Shown in pieces: positions 27,097-35,457 of a stretch of DNA of 64,000 nucleotides. The position numbers were made by a program, and so were the translations under genes. How positions within the stretch are numbered: position 1 is the first letter of the stretch; every line of letters starts with the position of its first letter. This DNA comes from Roseinatronobacter ekhonensis (GTDB taxonomy: Bacteria; Pseudomonadota; Alphaproteobacteria; Rhodobacterales; Rhodobacteraceae), in contig NZ_UIHC01000011.1 in assembly GCF_900499075.1 (NCBI RefSeq), positions 1 to 64,000 on the forward strand, read 5' to 3'. Below the pieces are notes generated by a model. That model ran no database searches and was not told the origin of the DNA. It saw only the letters and a program-made list of their open reading frames with translations.

Positions 27097-28023
27097 ATGA
27101 CCGACTTCACACGCCGCAGCCTGATCGCCGCCGGGGCCGCCTTGCCCTTGGCAAGCCTTGGCTCCATCAACCCAGCCCGTGCCGAAGCGCCGATGATGGG
27201 TGCCAGTTTTGCCCGCCACCGCCGGTTCATGATTGGCGGGTTCGAGGTGACGACCATTCTGGGCGGCACCACCCCACGCGAAAATCCGCAAGGGATATTC
27301 GGGATGAACGCGACGCCCGAGGAATTCGCCGAAGTCAGCCGCGCGAATTTCCTGTCGACCGACGTGTCGCAGTTCTTCTTTACGCCCACAGTGGTCAATA
27401 CCGGGGCGGAACTGGTGTTGTTCGACACCGGCCTGAATGCAGCGGCAACCACCGAGGCACTGGCCAGCGCGGGCTACACGCCAGAGCAAATCGACATCGT
27501 GGTGCTGACACACATGCATGGCGACCATATTGGCGGCATGATGAACGACGGCGCACCCACCTTTGCCAATGCGCGGTATGTCACCGGGCAAGCGGAATTC
27601 GACCATTGGGCCACGGCGGGCAGTGACGGATTTGACGCCAATGTGCGCCCGATGGCCGATAAGATGACGTTTCTGGGTGACGGGCAAGACATGGTGACGG
27701 GGATAACCGGCATGGCCGCTTTCGGCCATACGCCGGGCCACATGGTGTACCGACTGGAGAGTGAGGGCGCGGGTCTGGTGATCTTTGCAGACCTTGCCAA
27801 CCACCCTGTCTGGTCGTTGGCGCGCCCCGATTGGGAAGTGCGCTTCGATGCCGACAAGGCGCAGGCCGCCGAAAGCCGCCGCCGCGTGCTGGGCATGATT
27901 GCCGCCGACCGTGTTCCGGCGGTGGGCTATCACATGCCCTTCCCCGCGCTGGGATATGTTGATAGCGGCACCGATGGCGCAGAGTTCCATTGGGTGCCCG
28001 AAGCGGGCCAGTTGATGGGCTGA
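27097..28023 (+). CDS. Tat-exported metallo-beta-lactamase-fold hydrolase
   Basis: This 308-residue protein has a twin-arginine signal (TRRSLIAAGAALPLA, cut about residue 29), so it is folded before export to the periplasm. The metal motif is HMHGDH at 139-144, with later ligands in GHTPGH and FADLANH. Family members include lactonases and other hydrolases, and the substrate cannot be assigned. A GAGG ribosome site precedes the ATG. The gap before it (26926-27096) contains a short palindrome TCACGC-GA-GCGTGA near 27027-27040. Confidence 0.85.
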   Translation: MTDFTRRSLIAAGAALPLASLGSINPARAEAPMMGASFARHRRFMIGGFEVTTILGGTTPRENPQGIFGMNATPEEFAEVSRANFLSTDVSQFFFTPTVVNTGAELVLFDTGLNAAATTEALASAGYTPEQIDIVVLTHMHGDHIGGMMNDGAPTFANARYVTGQAEFDHWATAGSDGFDANVRPMADKMTFLGDGQDMVTGITGMAAFGHTPGHMVYRLESEGAGLVIFADLANHPVWSLARPDWEVRFDADKAQAAESRRRVLGMIAADRVPAVGYHMPFPALGYVDSGTDGAEFHWVPEAGQLMG

Positions 28024-28047
28024 GGCCACTGCTGCCGCAAGGAAACC

Positions 28048-28124
28048 AGCCCCGGCCCTGAGCCGGGGCCTCTTGGTCAAAGGGTCTTTCGGCCAGAGGC
28101 CCCGGCTCAGGGCCGGGGCGCGCC
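28048..28124. repeat. REP-like palindrome pair, locus 2
   Basis: The same unit as at 8135-8220 appears twice in inverted order. GCCCCGGCCCTGAGCCGG followed by GGCCTCTTGGTCA occupies 28049-28079, and its inverse occupies 28096-28119. Here the tails face inwards. It again separates two convergent genes (the metallo-hydrolase and the MalY-type gene). Confidence 0.75.
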
Positions 28125-28141
28125 ACGCCTTGTGGCATGGC

Positions 28142-29314
28142 CTATTGCAAATCACCAAAGGCGCGCTGCAACCGCGCCACGGCATCTTCGATCACCGCAC
28201 GCGGCGCACCAAGATTGAACCGCAGGTAGTTTGCGCCGCCGGTGCCGAATGTCGGGCCATGATTGGCGACGATCTGCGCGTTGTCTTGAACCCTTGAGGT
28301 GAATTCGGCCATGTCCATGCCGGTGCCGGAGAAATCGACCCAAGCCAGATAGGTGGATTGCAACGGCATCGACCGAAGGCCGGGAATGGCATTCACGCCC
28401 GCGTCGAACAGCCTGCGGTTTTCCTCCAGATAGGCCACCAGCGCATCGACCCACGCGGCCCCGTCCGGGGAATAGGCCGCGGTCACGGCATGAAAGCCGA
28501 AGCTGTTGCCGGATATCCCCAAAGCGCCAAGGGTGGCCTTGAACTGCGTGCGCAGGCGGTCGTCAGGGATGATCACCTGCCCGCAATGCGTGCCCGCGAT
28601 GTTGAACGTCTTCGACGGCGCGGTCAGCATGACAACACGGTCCATATGCTCGGGCGCGGCAAGCGGCATGACCGTGTGTTTGTGCCCCGGCATGACGAGA
28701 TCGTGGTGAATTTCGTCCGAGATCAGCAGCAGATCATGCCGCGCGCAGAACTCGGCCACTGCGCGCAACTCGTCCGCCGTCCAGACGCGGCCGCCGGGAT
28801 TGTGCGGCGAACACAGCATGACCATGCGCGTGCTGTCATCGACCAGCTTGTCGGCTGCGTCCAGATCCATCTGGTAGGCACCCGCATCCTCGACCAGCGG
28901 GCATTCCAACACACGGCGTCCGGCCGCGTGGATAACCCGCGCAAAGGCGTGGTAGACTGGTGTGAACAGCATCACCCCGTCGCCCGGCGCGGTCCATGTC
29001 TGCAAGCACAGGCCCACCGCGTTGACCAAGCCATGCGTGGTCGAGATATGCGCGGGGTCCACCTGCCAGCCGTGGCGATGTTCCATCCACCAGCAGATCG
29101 CGGCGCGGTAAGCGGCATCATCTCCGAAATACCCGTAAACCCCGTGGTCGAGCACTTTTTGCAGCGCATCCTGAACCACTTGCGGGGGCCTGAAATCCAT
29201 GTCAGCGACCCACATCGCCAAGCCGTCGTCGGGGGATACGCCGTAAAGCGGCTCCATCATGTCCCACTTGGAACAATGCGTGCCGCGCCGGTCGATGACC
29301 TCGTCGAAATTCAT
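28142..29314 (-). CDS. MalY/PatB-type aminotransferase (putative cystathionine beta-lyase)
   Basis: This PLP enzyme of 390 residues is in the fold-type I class. Family members cleave C-S bonds (cystathionine, cysteine conjugates). Key motifs are the N-terminal WDMMEPLYG, MWVADMDF, cofactor-binding SDEIHHDLV, and the PLP lysine in APSKTFNIAG (about residue 236). The start has GGAGG upstream and overlaps the stop of the XRE regulator by four bases. This ties it translationally to the regulator/membrane-protein cluster, an unusual partnership for a metabolic enzyme. Confidence 0.87.
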   Translation of the reverse strand: MNFDEVIDRRGTHCSKWDMMEPLYGVSPDDGLAMWVADMDFRPPQVVQDALQKVLDHGVYGYFGDDAAYRAAICWWMEHRHGWQVDPAHISTTHGLVNAVGLCLQTWTAPGDGVMLFTPVYHAFARVIHAAGRRVLECPLVEDAGAYQMDLDAADKLVDDSTRMVMLCSPHNPGGRVWTADELRAVAEFCARHDLLLISDEIHHDLVMPGHKHTVMPLAAPEHMDRVVMLTAPSKTFNIAGTHCGQVIIPDDRLRTQFKATLGALGISGNSFGFHAVTAAYSPDGAAWVDALVAYLEENRRLFDAGVNAIPGLRSMPLQSTYLAWVDFSGTGMDMAEFTSRVQDNAQIVANHGPTFGTGGANYLRFNLGAPRAVIEDAVARLQRAFGDLQ

Positions 29315-29562
29315 GTGCTGCCTCCGTTTTCGGCACTCTCAGGCGGAGGCGGGAAAGGGTCAAGCGCGAAAAGCTCTGACACCGGGCAGTCCAAAGCCCG
29401 CGCCAGTTTCAGCGCCAGAACGGTCGAGGGGATGAAGACCCGGTTTTCCACCGTGTTGATCGTCTTGCGGCTGACGCCCGCAGCATTGGCCAGATCGGCC
29501 TGTGTCACACCTCGCAGCGCACGCATGTCTTTCAGACGGTTATAGAGCTGATCTTCACTCAT
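29311..29562 (-). CDS. XRE/YozG-like helix-turn-helix regulator
   Basis: This 83-residue DNA-binding protein is nearly all one HTH domain: MRALRGVTQADLANAAGVSR, with the recognition helix continuing KTINTVEN, then PSTVLALKLARAL. The pattern is that of the small YozG group, which in other bacteria and archaea sits beside membrane proteins of the DUF2178 type. Here it overlaps the third membrane-protein gene by eight bases. It probably regulates its own operon through the GTAAC/GTTAC repeats at 31133-31183. Confidence 0.85.
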   Translation of the reverse strand: MSEDQLYNRLKDMRALRGVTQADLANAAGVSRKTINTVENRVFIPSTVLALKLARALDCPVSELFALDPFPPPPESAENGGST

Positions 29563-30097
29563 CCGCGCCACGTTCCTGCCACCACATGGCTGCGTGATAG
29601 CTGGCTTCGTGCAGCGCAAGCGCTACAAACAGCCCCAGCCCCAACTCTAGTGCCGCAATTTGACCAAGATGCACAAGCGCCAACGCACAGACGCCAAGAA
29701 CCAGCACGCGCTGCGCGATATGGGCGGCATGGCGCTGGGAGTGTCGGTAGCGCTCGTCGCCTGACAGACGAAAAGCTGTGCCCAGACCACCGGTCAGGGC
29801 CAGCACAAGCGTGATCGCAATATAGAGATAGGCCATGTTCAGGGCGGCCCCCTGCGTGCCATCGAAATACCAGAACGCCGTGGCCACCAGAAAGACCAGC
29901 GGAAAGGATGCGGCCCAGGCGTGATTGCGTGCCGTATATTCTTGTAAAGTGCCCTTCGCCAAAAGCTTGCCCCAAAGGCCACCTGCGAACGCCGAGACAA
30001 TCAAAACGACACGCATATCGGCCTGTTTCATAAGCGCGGTAATGGCCGCACCAGTTGCGATAATGGCGCAGGCCGCGATCAGGTAGCGGCGCATCAT
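29555..30097 (-). CDS. Membrane protein of unknown function, cluster member 3
   Basis: This 180-residue protein has five or six hydrophobic helices. A central cytoplasmic-looking loop carries GDERYRHSQRHAA (113-125) and the protein ends in MWWQERGADE. The same two signatures, GDxRYR and MWWQER, occur in the upstream neighbour at equivalent places, so the two are paralogues. The start at 30097 (two consecutive ATGs) overlaps the upstream stop. The DER-type loop recalls the DUF2178 family that travels with YozG regulators. I know no function. Confidence 0.75.
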   Translation of the reverse strand: MMRRYLIAACAIIATGAAITALMKQADMRVVLIVSAFAGGLWGKLLAKGTLQEYTARNHAWAASFPLVFLVATAFWYFDGTQGAALNMAYLYIAITLVLALTGGLGTAFRLSGDERYRHSQRHAAHIAQRVLVLGVCALALVHLGQIAALELGLGLFVALALHEASYHAAMWWQERGADE

Positions 30098-30687
30098 ACC
30101 CCGCCCCCGTCGCGTTCCTGCCACCACATCACGCCCGTAACCGCAACGCCAACGCCCAACAGGACCAATCCCACACCCAGCCAAAGCGGAATGATGATTA
30201 GGCCCGACAGGTCTAGAATGATCATGACAGCGCCTAGAACGGTCAAGGCGTGCAGCCCCGCCTCTCGGGCGCGAATCTGGTTTTGGCGGTAGCGCCCGTC
30301 GCCCTCTGACAGGGCCCGGCTTTTCAGCCCGGGCACAAGAACCCCGGCGCCAACAGTGGTGGCGCAGGTTATTAGCGCCCCCGACCATAGCGCGGGCCAG
30401 ATCGTCGCGCAGAGCAGAAGAACGCTACCACCAAGTGCCGTCAACAGAAGTAAGAAACCGTGGTTTGGTTCCGCTGGTAGCTGTCCTTTGCGCTGTTGCC
30501 ATTGCAGCAGCGCATCGGTCTGAAACAGGATCGCCAGCCCAAGGAGGCAGTGGAACAGGAAGCGATCCGGCAGCGCATTGGCAAAGTGGCCTGCCCAGAT
30601 TTCGGCGGTTACACAAAGGACATAGCACAACAGCGCCAGCGCGATGCTGCGGGTTTCGGGTGAAAGGCGTCTACTGCGCGTGAGCAT
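30094..30687 (-). CDS. Membrane protein of unknown function, cluster member 2
   Basis: This 197-residue protein has about six hydrophobic helices, the loop motif GDGRYRQNQIRA (129-140) and a C-terminal MWWQERDGGGV. It is paralogous to the next gene (member 3). It begins at 30687, about 16 bases after member 1. An early WQQRKG loop is basic. No known enzymatic motif is visible. Confidence 0.72.
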   Translation of the reverse strand: MLTRSRRLSPETRSIALALLCYVLCVTAEIWAGHFANALPDRFLFHCLLGLAILFQTDALLQWQQRKGQLPAEPNHGFLLLLTALGGSVLLLCATIWPALWSGALITCATTVGAGVLVPGLKSRALSEGDGRYRQNQIRAREAGLHALTVLGAVMIILDLSGLIIIPLWLGVGLVLLGVGVAVTGVMWWQERDGGGV

Positions 30688-30703
30688 GTTCAAAGGCCCC
30701 TGA

Positions 30704-31111
30704 TCAATCCGCGTGGCCGCGCAAAACCGATGACAGGAAATGCACCGACGGAGCAATGCCCAGAACCGGCCCCATCCAGTAAAAGGCGACCTCTGCCGAG
30801 ATGCCGCCCGCCAAGACAAAGATGAGCAGCACAAGAAAAACCGCAAGGGTTGCCCAATAGCCAAAGACAAGGCTCGCGTTATGCGCGGACATGTTCATTT
30901 CGTCCCATGCCACTTCTGCTGCCGCAGGATAGGCCAGATGCACGATGAAAGAGAGCGCGGACAAACCGATCATGGTGCCACCGATAATCGTGGCCCGGGT
31001 CAGGCCAGACGGCCCGATGCCGGTAAATCCACTGGCGATGGATGCGCCCACAAGGATGATCGCCGTTGCCATCATGACAAATCGCGTTGCGGTGACGAGG
31101 TTGAAGGACAT
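30704..31111 (-). CDS. Membrane protein of unknown function, cluster member 1
   Basis: This 135-residue protein has four hydrophobic helices and a central loop AWDEMNMSAHNAS (68-80). The loop occupies the place of the GDxRYR loop of members 2 and 3, and distant relationship is possible. The start at 31111 has a near-perfect AAGGAGG. It is the first gene behind the promoter at 31146-31175 and so heads the operon. Confidence 0.75.
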   Translation of the reverse strand: MSFNLVTATRFVMMATAIILVGASIASGFTGIGPSGLTRATIIGGTMIGLSALSFIVHLAYPAAAEVAWDEMNMSAHNASLVFGYWATLAVFLVLLIFVLAGGISAEVAFYWMGPVLGIAPSVHFLSSVLRGHAD

Positions 31112-31132
31112 ATTGGAACCTCCTTGCGAAAA

Positions 31133-31183
31133 GTAACCTAGAGGTAACATACAGCGAGTCGCTTGGTAACGTCAAGGTTACAT
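31133..31183 (-). promoter_or_regulatory. Promoter and putative operator array of the XRE/membrane-protein operon
   Basis: On the minus strand, TTGACG (31170-31175) and TATGTT (31146-31151) are separated by 18 bases, a near-consensus housekeeping promoter. It is overlaid by four GTAAC/GTTAC half-sites at 31133-31137, 31143-31147, 31166-31170 and 31177-31181. The last two form an inverted repeat GTAAC-N6-GTTAC straddling the -35 box. This is a natural binding arrangement for a small dimeric XRE repressor, here inferred to be the protein encoded at 29311-29562. Confidence 0.6.
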
Positions 31184-31231
31184 AGCGCCAAGCCCTTGCC
31201 TGCGTCGCCCGTGCGCGATAAATCGTTATGC

Positions 31232-31753
31232 ATGAGCATTCGACCCATCCTGATCCACCCCGACCCACGGCTGAAAAAGCTGTGCGACCCGGTGTCCGAC
31301 GTGACCTCTGACATCGGCAAGCTGGCAGAGGACATGCTTGAGACGATGTATGACGCGCCGGGTGTGGGGCTGGCCGCGCCTCAGGTGGGGATCACCAAGC
31401 GTATTTTCGTGATGGATTGCGTGAAGGAAGAGGGTGAAGCGCCGCGCCCGATGGTGCTGATCAACCCCGAAATCATCGCTGCCTCGGACGAGGTGAACAC
31501 CTATGAGGAAGGCTGCCTGTCTATCCCCGAGCACTACGGCGAGGTCTCCCGCCCCAAGCTGGTCACGATGCGCTGGATGGGGCTGGATGGCAAAACCCAT
31601 GAGGACGAATTCGACGAGCTGTGGGCCACCTGCGCCCAGCACGAGCTGGACCACCTGAACGGCAAGCTGTTCATCGACCATCTCGGAGCGATCAAGCGGC
31701 AAATGATCACCCGCAAAATGGTGAAGCTGAAGCGCGAGAAGGCCCGCGCGTGA
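31232..31753 (+). CDS. def: Peptide deformylase
   Basis: This metalloenzyme removes the formyl group from nascent proteins. The 173-residue protein has all three motifs intact: GVGLAAPQVG (44-53), EGCLSIP with metal ligand C95, and QHELDHLNG with H137, catalytic E138 and H141. The ATG at 31232 begins MSIRPILIHPD as in the family. It overlaps the second deformylase-like gene by four bases. Confidence 0.95.
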   Translation: MSIRPILIHPDPRLKKLCDPVSDVTSDIGKLAEDMLETMYDAPGVGLAAPQVGITKRIFVMDCVKEEGEAPRPMVLINPEIIAASDEVNTYEEGCLSIPEHYGEVSRPKLVTMRWMGLDGKTHEDEFDELWATCAQHELDHLNGKLFIDHLGAIKRQMITRKMVKLKREKARA

Positions 31754-32244
31754 GCGTTCGGCGCTGCCTGCCCTGGCCAGACCCCATCTTGCGGCGCAAG
31801 GCCGTGGCGGTGGACGAGATAACGGACGACATCCGCGCGATCTGGCGCGATATGATTGATACGATGGAAGCGATGCCCGGTGTCGGCCTTGCCGCGCCGC
31901 AAATCGGGGTTGGGCTGCGGCTGGCTGTGGTCGATGCATCGGACGCGCGCGATCAGGCCGTTCGCATGGCCAACCCAGAAGTGCTGCACGCCAGCGCAGT
32001 TATGCGCGCCCATGACGAGGCCAGCCCAAACCTGCCCGGCATCCATGCACGCATAGAGCGGCCCCGCGCAGTGACGGTGCGGTTTTTGAACGCCGATGGA
32101 GCGCTGGAAGACCGCGAGATGGTCGGGCTATGGGCCACCAGCGTGCAACACCAGATCGACCATCTGGAGGGGCGGATGTTCTTTGATCGCCTGAGCCGGG
32201 TGAAGCGGGACATGTTGTTACGGCGCGCTTTGAAGCAGCGTTAG
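31750..32244 (+). CDS. Peptide-deformylase-like protein with degenerate active site
   Basis: This 164-residue homologue of the preceding gene keeps motif 1 (GVGLAAPQIG, 44-53) but has lost two catalytic elements. EGCLSIP is replaced by EASPNLP, so the metal-ligand Cys becomes S92. HELDH becomes HQIDH, so the general base Glu becomes Q135. Both metal histidines (H134, H138) remain. It starts with GTG inside the def stop and precedes fmt by 81 bases. Ordinary deformylase activity is unlikely. A regulatory, ribosome-binding or altered catalytic role is possible. Confidence 0.85.
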   Translation: MSVRRCLPWPDPILRRKAVAVDEITDDIRAIWRDMIDTMEAMPGVGLAAPQIGVGLRLAVVDASDARDQAVRMANPEVLHASAVMRAHDEASPNLPGIHARIERPRAVTVRFLNADGALEDREMVGLWATSVQHQIDHLEGRMFFDRLSRVKRDMLLRRALKQR

Positions 32245-32287
32245 GCCAGTGGCCTCGGTGGTGCCGGTGAGGGGCCAGCCCCTCACG

Positions 32288-32320
32288 CTCCCCGGAGTAT
32301 TTTTCGCAAGATGAAGGGGG
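32288..32320 (+). repeat. Recurrent motif GAGTATTT-TTC-GCAAGATGAAGG, copy B
   Basis: The core at 32295-32317 differs from copies A and C only in the three variable bases. Its last bases (GAAGGGGG) form the likely Shine-Dalgarno of fmt, whose ATG is at 32326. The in-motif ATG at 32311 is in frame with fmt but is less plausible as start. Confidence 0.75.
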
Positions 32321-32325
32321 ACGCG

Positions 32326-33231
32326 ATGCGGATTATTTTTATGGGAACGCCAGAGTTTTCCGTGGCGGCTTTGGACGCGGTCCATGCCGCGCATGACGTG
32401 GTCTGCGTGTATACTCAGCCGCCCCGCCCCGCCGGGCGTGGCAAAAAGGACCGTCCCTCGCCGGTGCAGGCGCGGGCCGAAGATCTGGGGCTGATGGTGC
32501 GCCATCCCGTCAGTCTGAAAGGGGCCGAGGCGCAGGCGGAGTTTGCGGCGTTGCAGGCAGATGTGGCGGTCGTGGTCGCCTATGGGCTGATCTTGCCGCA
32601 AGCCGTGCTGGACGCGCCACGCCACGGGTGCCTGAACATTCACGCCAGCCTGTTGCCGCGTTGGCGCGGGGCCGCGCCCATCCAACGCGCGATCATGGCG
32701 GGCGATGCCGAAACGGGTGTTTGCATCATGCAGATGGAAGCGGGGCTGGATACCGGGCCGGTGCTGCTGCGCGACACGACGCCGATCGGGGAAAACGACA
32801 CGACCGCCCACCTGCATGACCGCTTGTCGCAAATGGGCGCGCGGCTGATTGCAAAGGCATTGGGGCATTTGGACACGCTGGGGCGAGAACCACAGGCTGA
32901 AGATGGCGTGACCTATGCCGCCAAGATCGACAAGTCCGAGGCGCACATTGACTGGACCCGACCCGCACAGGCGGTCGCGCGGCAGATTCGGGCGCTTTCG
33001 CCTTTTCCCGGCGCGTGGTGTGACAGCCCGGCGGGGCGGCTGAAACTGCTGGATGCGCGGGCCGTTGACGGGGATGGCGCACCCGGTGAGGTGCTGGACG
33101 GGCTGACCATTGCCTGCGGCACGGGCGCAGTATCGGTGCTGAGCGTGCAGCGCGAAGGCAAACGCGCCGGTGATGCTGCGGCGTTTCTGAACGGGCACCG
33201 TTTTGCGCCGGGGACGGTGCTGGGCGCTTAG
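32326..33231 (+). CDS. fmt: Methionyl-tRNA formyltransferase
   Basis: The enzyme formylates initiator Met-tRNA, the counterpart of deformylase. This 301-residue protein has the N-terminal [10 protein letters not shown], the catalytic [17 protein letters not shown] and GLDTGP (Asn/His/Asp triad), and a C-terminal OB-like domain. The ATG at 32326 matches the family N terminus and has GGGGG upstream. It is convergent with the MFS gene, overlapping by four bases. Confidence 0.95.
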   Translation: MRIIFMGTPEFSVAALDAVHAAHDVVCVYTQPPRPAGRGKKDRPSPVQARAEDLGLMVRHPVSLKGAEAQAEFAALQADVAVVVAYGLILPQAVLDAPRHGCLNIHASLLPRWRGAAPIQRAIMAGDAETGVCIMQMEAGLDTGPVLLRDTTPIGENDTTAHLHDRLSQMGARLIAKALGHLDTLGREPQAEDGVTYAAKIDKSEAHIDWTRPAQAVARQIRALSPFPGAWCDSPAGRLKLLDARAVDGDGAPGEVLDGLTIACGTGAVSVLSVQREGKRAGDAAAFLNGHRFAPGTVLGA

Positions 33232-34400
33232 TCCGTGCGGTCCGTGGCGAACAAGTAGACCGCGCAGCCCGCAAGCATCAACAGCGCGAAGAAGCCGAAG
33301 AGCAGGCTGTAGGCGCCGCTGCCCCCGCCCCCCATTCGGTGAACATAGCCGCTGGCGACTTGCAGCAGGCCGACCCCGCCAATTGAAAACAGGTTAATCA
33401 AGGTCACGCCACGCCCTGTCAGATGCGGCGGAATAAAGCTGCGACCATGCGCCATCAGCATGGGAAAGGACGCACCAAAGAAGCCCACCGCCGCCAACAG
33501 CGTCGCGCTGGTCCAAAGCCCCATACCCGGTGCCAATGCCAGAACACCAAGCGCAGCGGCGCCGCACAGGTTGCCCCCAAGGATGACCCATTTGCGCGTG
33601 CCCAAAAGCCGGTCAAGCGGCCCATAGGCGAAATTCCCGGCAATCATCGCAAGCGCCATGACCAGCGTAACCTGCCCAACAACTTGCGCCCCGACGCCAT
33701 ACAGATCGGTCAGGTAGGGTCCCGCCCATAGCCCGCGCAGGCCGGCAGCGGGTGCGTAATTCACAAATAGCAGCGGCATCATCCACCACAACGCGCGAAT
33801 GCGAAGCACGTCGCGCAGGCGGGGTTTCTGGCCTTGTGGCGGATCGGCGCGGGGCGGGTCGGGGATGACAAACCACAAGACTGCCGCCACCAGCGCCGTA
33901 ATAGCGGCCATGGCCCAAAGTGCAGCGCGCCAGCCATAGACCTCTGACGCCCATGCAAGGGGCCACGCCCCCAAGATATTGCCAAGAGAGCCGATTCCGA
34001 TGACCGCGCCTGCCAGCGTGGCAAACAATGCTGCCGGGAAGGTCCGCGCGAATATATAGTAGGATGCCATCAGCACCGGAGCACAACCGACGCCGAGTGC
34101 CATCATCGCCAGATGGATATGCGTCGCGTTCTGCGCCAAAGCGAAAAGCGCGGCGCCACCGGTGCCGCCAAGCCCCAGCATAAGCGCCGTAGTGCGCCGG
34201 GGACCAACTTGATCGAGCGCCATGCCAAGCGGGATTTGCGCGGCTGCAAAGACCAGAAACCACAAGCCAGAAGAAAGTGCCAGATCATCGGGCGTGACCC
34301 CCAGATCCTGCGCCAAAGGCCCGGCCAAGACAGCAAGGAACGCGCGATAGAACTGGCTGAGCAGATAGCCCAGCACCAGACAGGCGACACCAAGTTTCAC
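33228..34400 (-). CDS. MFS transporter
   Basis: This 390-residue protein has twelve predicted helices. A loop after helix 2 reads [10 protein letters not shown], the usual MFS cytoplasmic loop. The GTG at 34400 is preferred because GGAGGAGG precedes it closely, although the frame is open to an ATG at 34460. The substrate is unknown. The gene stands alone between fmt and the Ada-like gene. Confidence 0.85.
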   Translation of the reverse strand: MKLGVACLVLGYLLSQFYRAFLAVLAGPLAQDLGVTPDDLALSSGLWFLVFAAAQIPLGMALDQVGPRRTTALMLGLGGTGGAALFALAQNATHIHLAMMALGVGCAPVLMASYYIFARTFPAALFATLAGAVIGIGSLGNILGAWPLAWASEVYGWRAALWAMAAITALVAAVLWFVIPDPPRADPPQGQKPRLRDVLRIRALWWMMPLLFVNYAPAAGLRGLWAGPYLTDLYGVGAQVVGQVTLVMALAMIAGNFAYGPLDRLLGTRKWVILGGNLCGAAALGVLALAPGMGLWTSATLLAAVGFFGASFPMLMAHGRSFIPPHLTGRGVTLINLFSIGGVGLLQVASGYVHRMGGGGSGAYSLLFGFFALLMLAGCAVYLFATDRTD

Positions 34401-34533
34401 GCGCGATCCTCCTCCCAAAGGCTGCGAGACACCTACGTATTGAACTTGTGAAGCAAACACAATGCGCAGCTTTCGGGGTGCGCAAGCGGGTTGAGCGAGT
34501 TATGCGTTGTGAAAATCGGCTCAAGGGTGCGCC

Positions 34534-35370
34534 ATGGAACAAAGCTACCATTACAAGCTGATCGCGCGTGCGATTGCATTGATCGACGCGCCCGGAGGCA
34601 CGGCCCGACGTCTGGACGATCTGGCTGCGGAACTGGGCTTGAGCCCCGCGCATTTTCAGCGCGTGTTCAGCGGGTGGGCAGGCGTGTCGCCCAAACGCTA
34701 CCAGCAATATCTGACCATCGGTCACGCGCGCCACTTGTTGAAGGCACGGGCGTCTACTTTTGACACCGCATTGGAACTGGGGCTCTCGGGGCAAGCCCGA
34801 TTGCATGACCTGTTTCTGCGATGGGAAGCCATGACGCCGGGCGACTATGCCAAGCGCGGCGAGGGGGTGACCATTCGTCATGGATGGTTCGACAGCCCCT
34901 TCGGCCCGGCGCTTGGCATGGCAACCGAGCGGGGGCTGTGTGGGTTGGCCTTTGCCGATGCCCCGGATGACGAAACACTGGCCGACATGAGCAGGCGCTG
35001 GCCAAAGGCACGTTTTCTGGCGGACCCGTCCGCCGCCGCCCCGCATGTTGATGCGGCGTTCAGCCGCAAAGGCGAGGCACGGTTGCACATGATGGGCACG
35101 CCGTTCCAGATAAAGGTCTGGGAAGCGCTGTTGCAGGTGCCACAAGGCCAGGTCACGAGCTATGGCGACGTGGCAAAAACCGTCTGTGATGCCCGTGCCG
35201 CGCGCGCGGTGGGCACAGCGGTGGGGCGCAATCCGATTGGGTTTGTGATCCCCTGCCACCGCGTCTTGCGCGGTGGGGGCGGTTTGGGCGGCTATCATTG
35301 GGGGTTGGTGCGCAAGCGCGCCATGCTGGGATGGGAAGCCGCACGCGCGGATGCCGTGACGCAAGCGTGA
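34534..35370 (+). CDS. AraC-type HTH fused to O6-methylguanine-DNA methyltransferase
   Basis: This 278-residue Ada-like protein has an AraC helix-turn-helix pair (about 25-105), then a methyltransferase domain with acceptor C241 in FVIPCHRV and the RAVGTAVGRNP helix. The N-terminal zinc/phosphotriester domain of classical Ada is absent. The usual methyl-phosphotriester switch is therefore missing, although the protein can still repair O6-alkylguanine. It may auto-regulate by another route. Confidence 0.9.
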   Translation: MEQSYHYKLIARAIALIDAPGGTARRLDDLAAELGLSPAHFQRVFSGWAGVSPKRYQQYLTIGHARHLLKARASTFDTALELGLSGQARLHDLFLRWEAMTPGDYAKRGEGVTIRHGWFDSPFGPALGMATERGLCGLAFADAPDDETLADMSRRWPKARFLADPSAAAPHVDAAFSRKGEARLHMMGTPFQIKVWEALLQVPQGQVTSYGDVAKTVCDARAARAVGTAVGRNPIGFVIPCHRVLRGGGGLGGYHWGLVRKRAMLGWEAARADAVTQA

Positions 35371-35420
35371 TGGCAAATCCTTGCCCATGCTTCGCCATGC
35401 GCATGGCCGCACCCTGCCCA

Positions 35421-35444
35421 AGATGATAGCAATGGGTATCATCT
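35421..35444. repeat. Inverted repeat ahead of the OmpA lipoprotein gene
   Basis: AGATGATA-GCAATGGG-TATCATCT has perfect 8-base arms and an 8-base loop, ending four bases before AGGAG and 13 bases before the ATG. It may be an operator or an RNA hairpin affecting translation or stability. Confidence 0.55.
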
Positions 35445-35457
35445 TTAGGAGTGTCCT

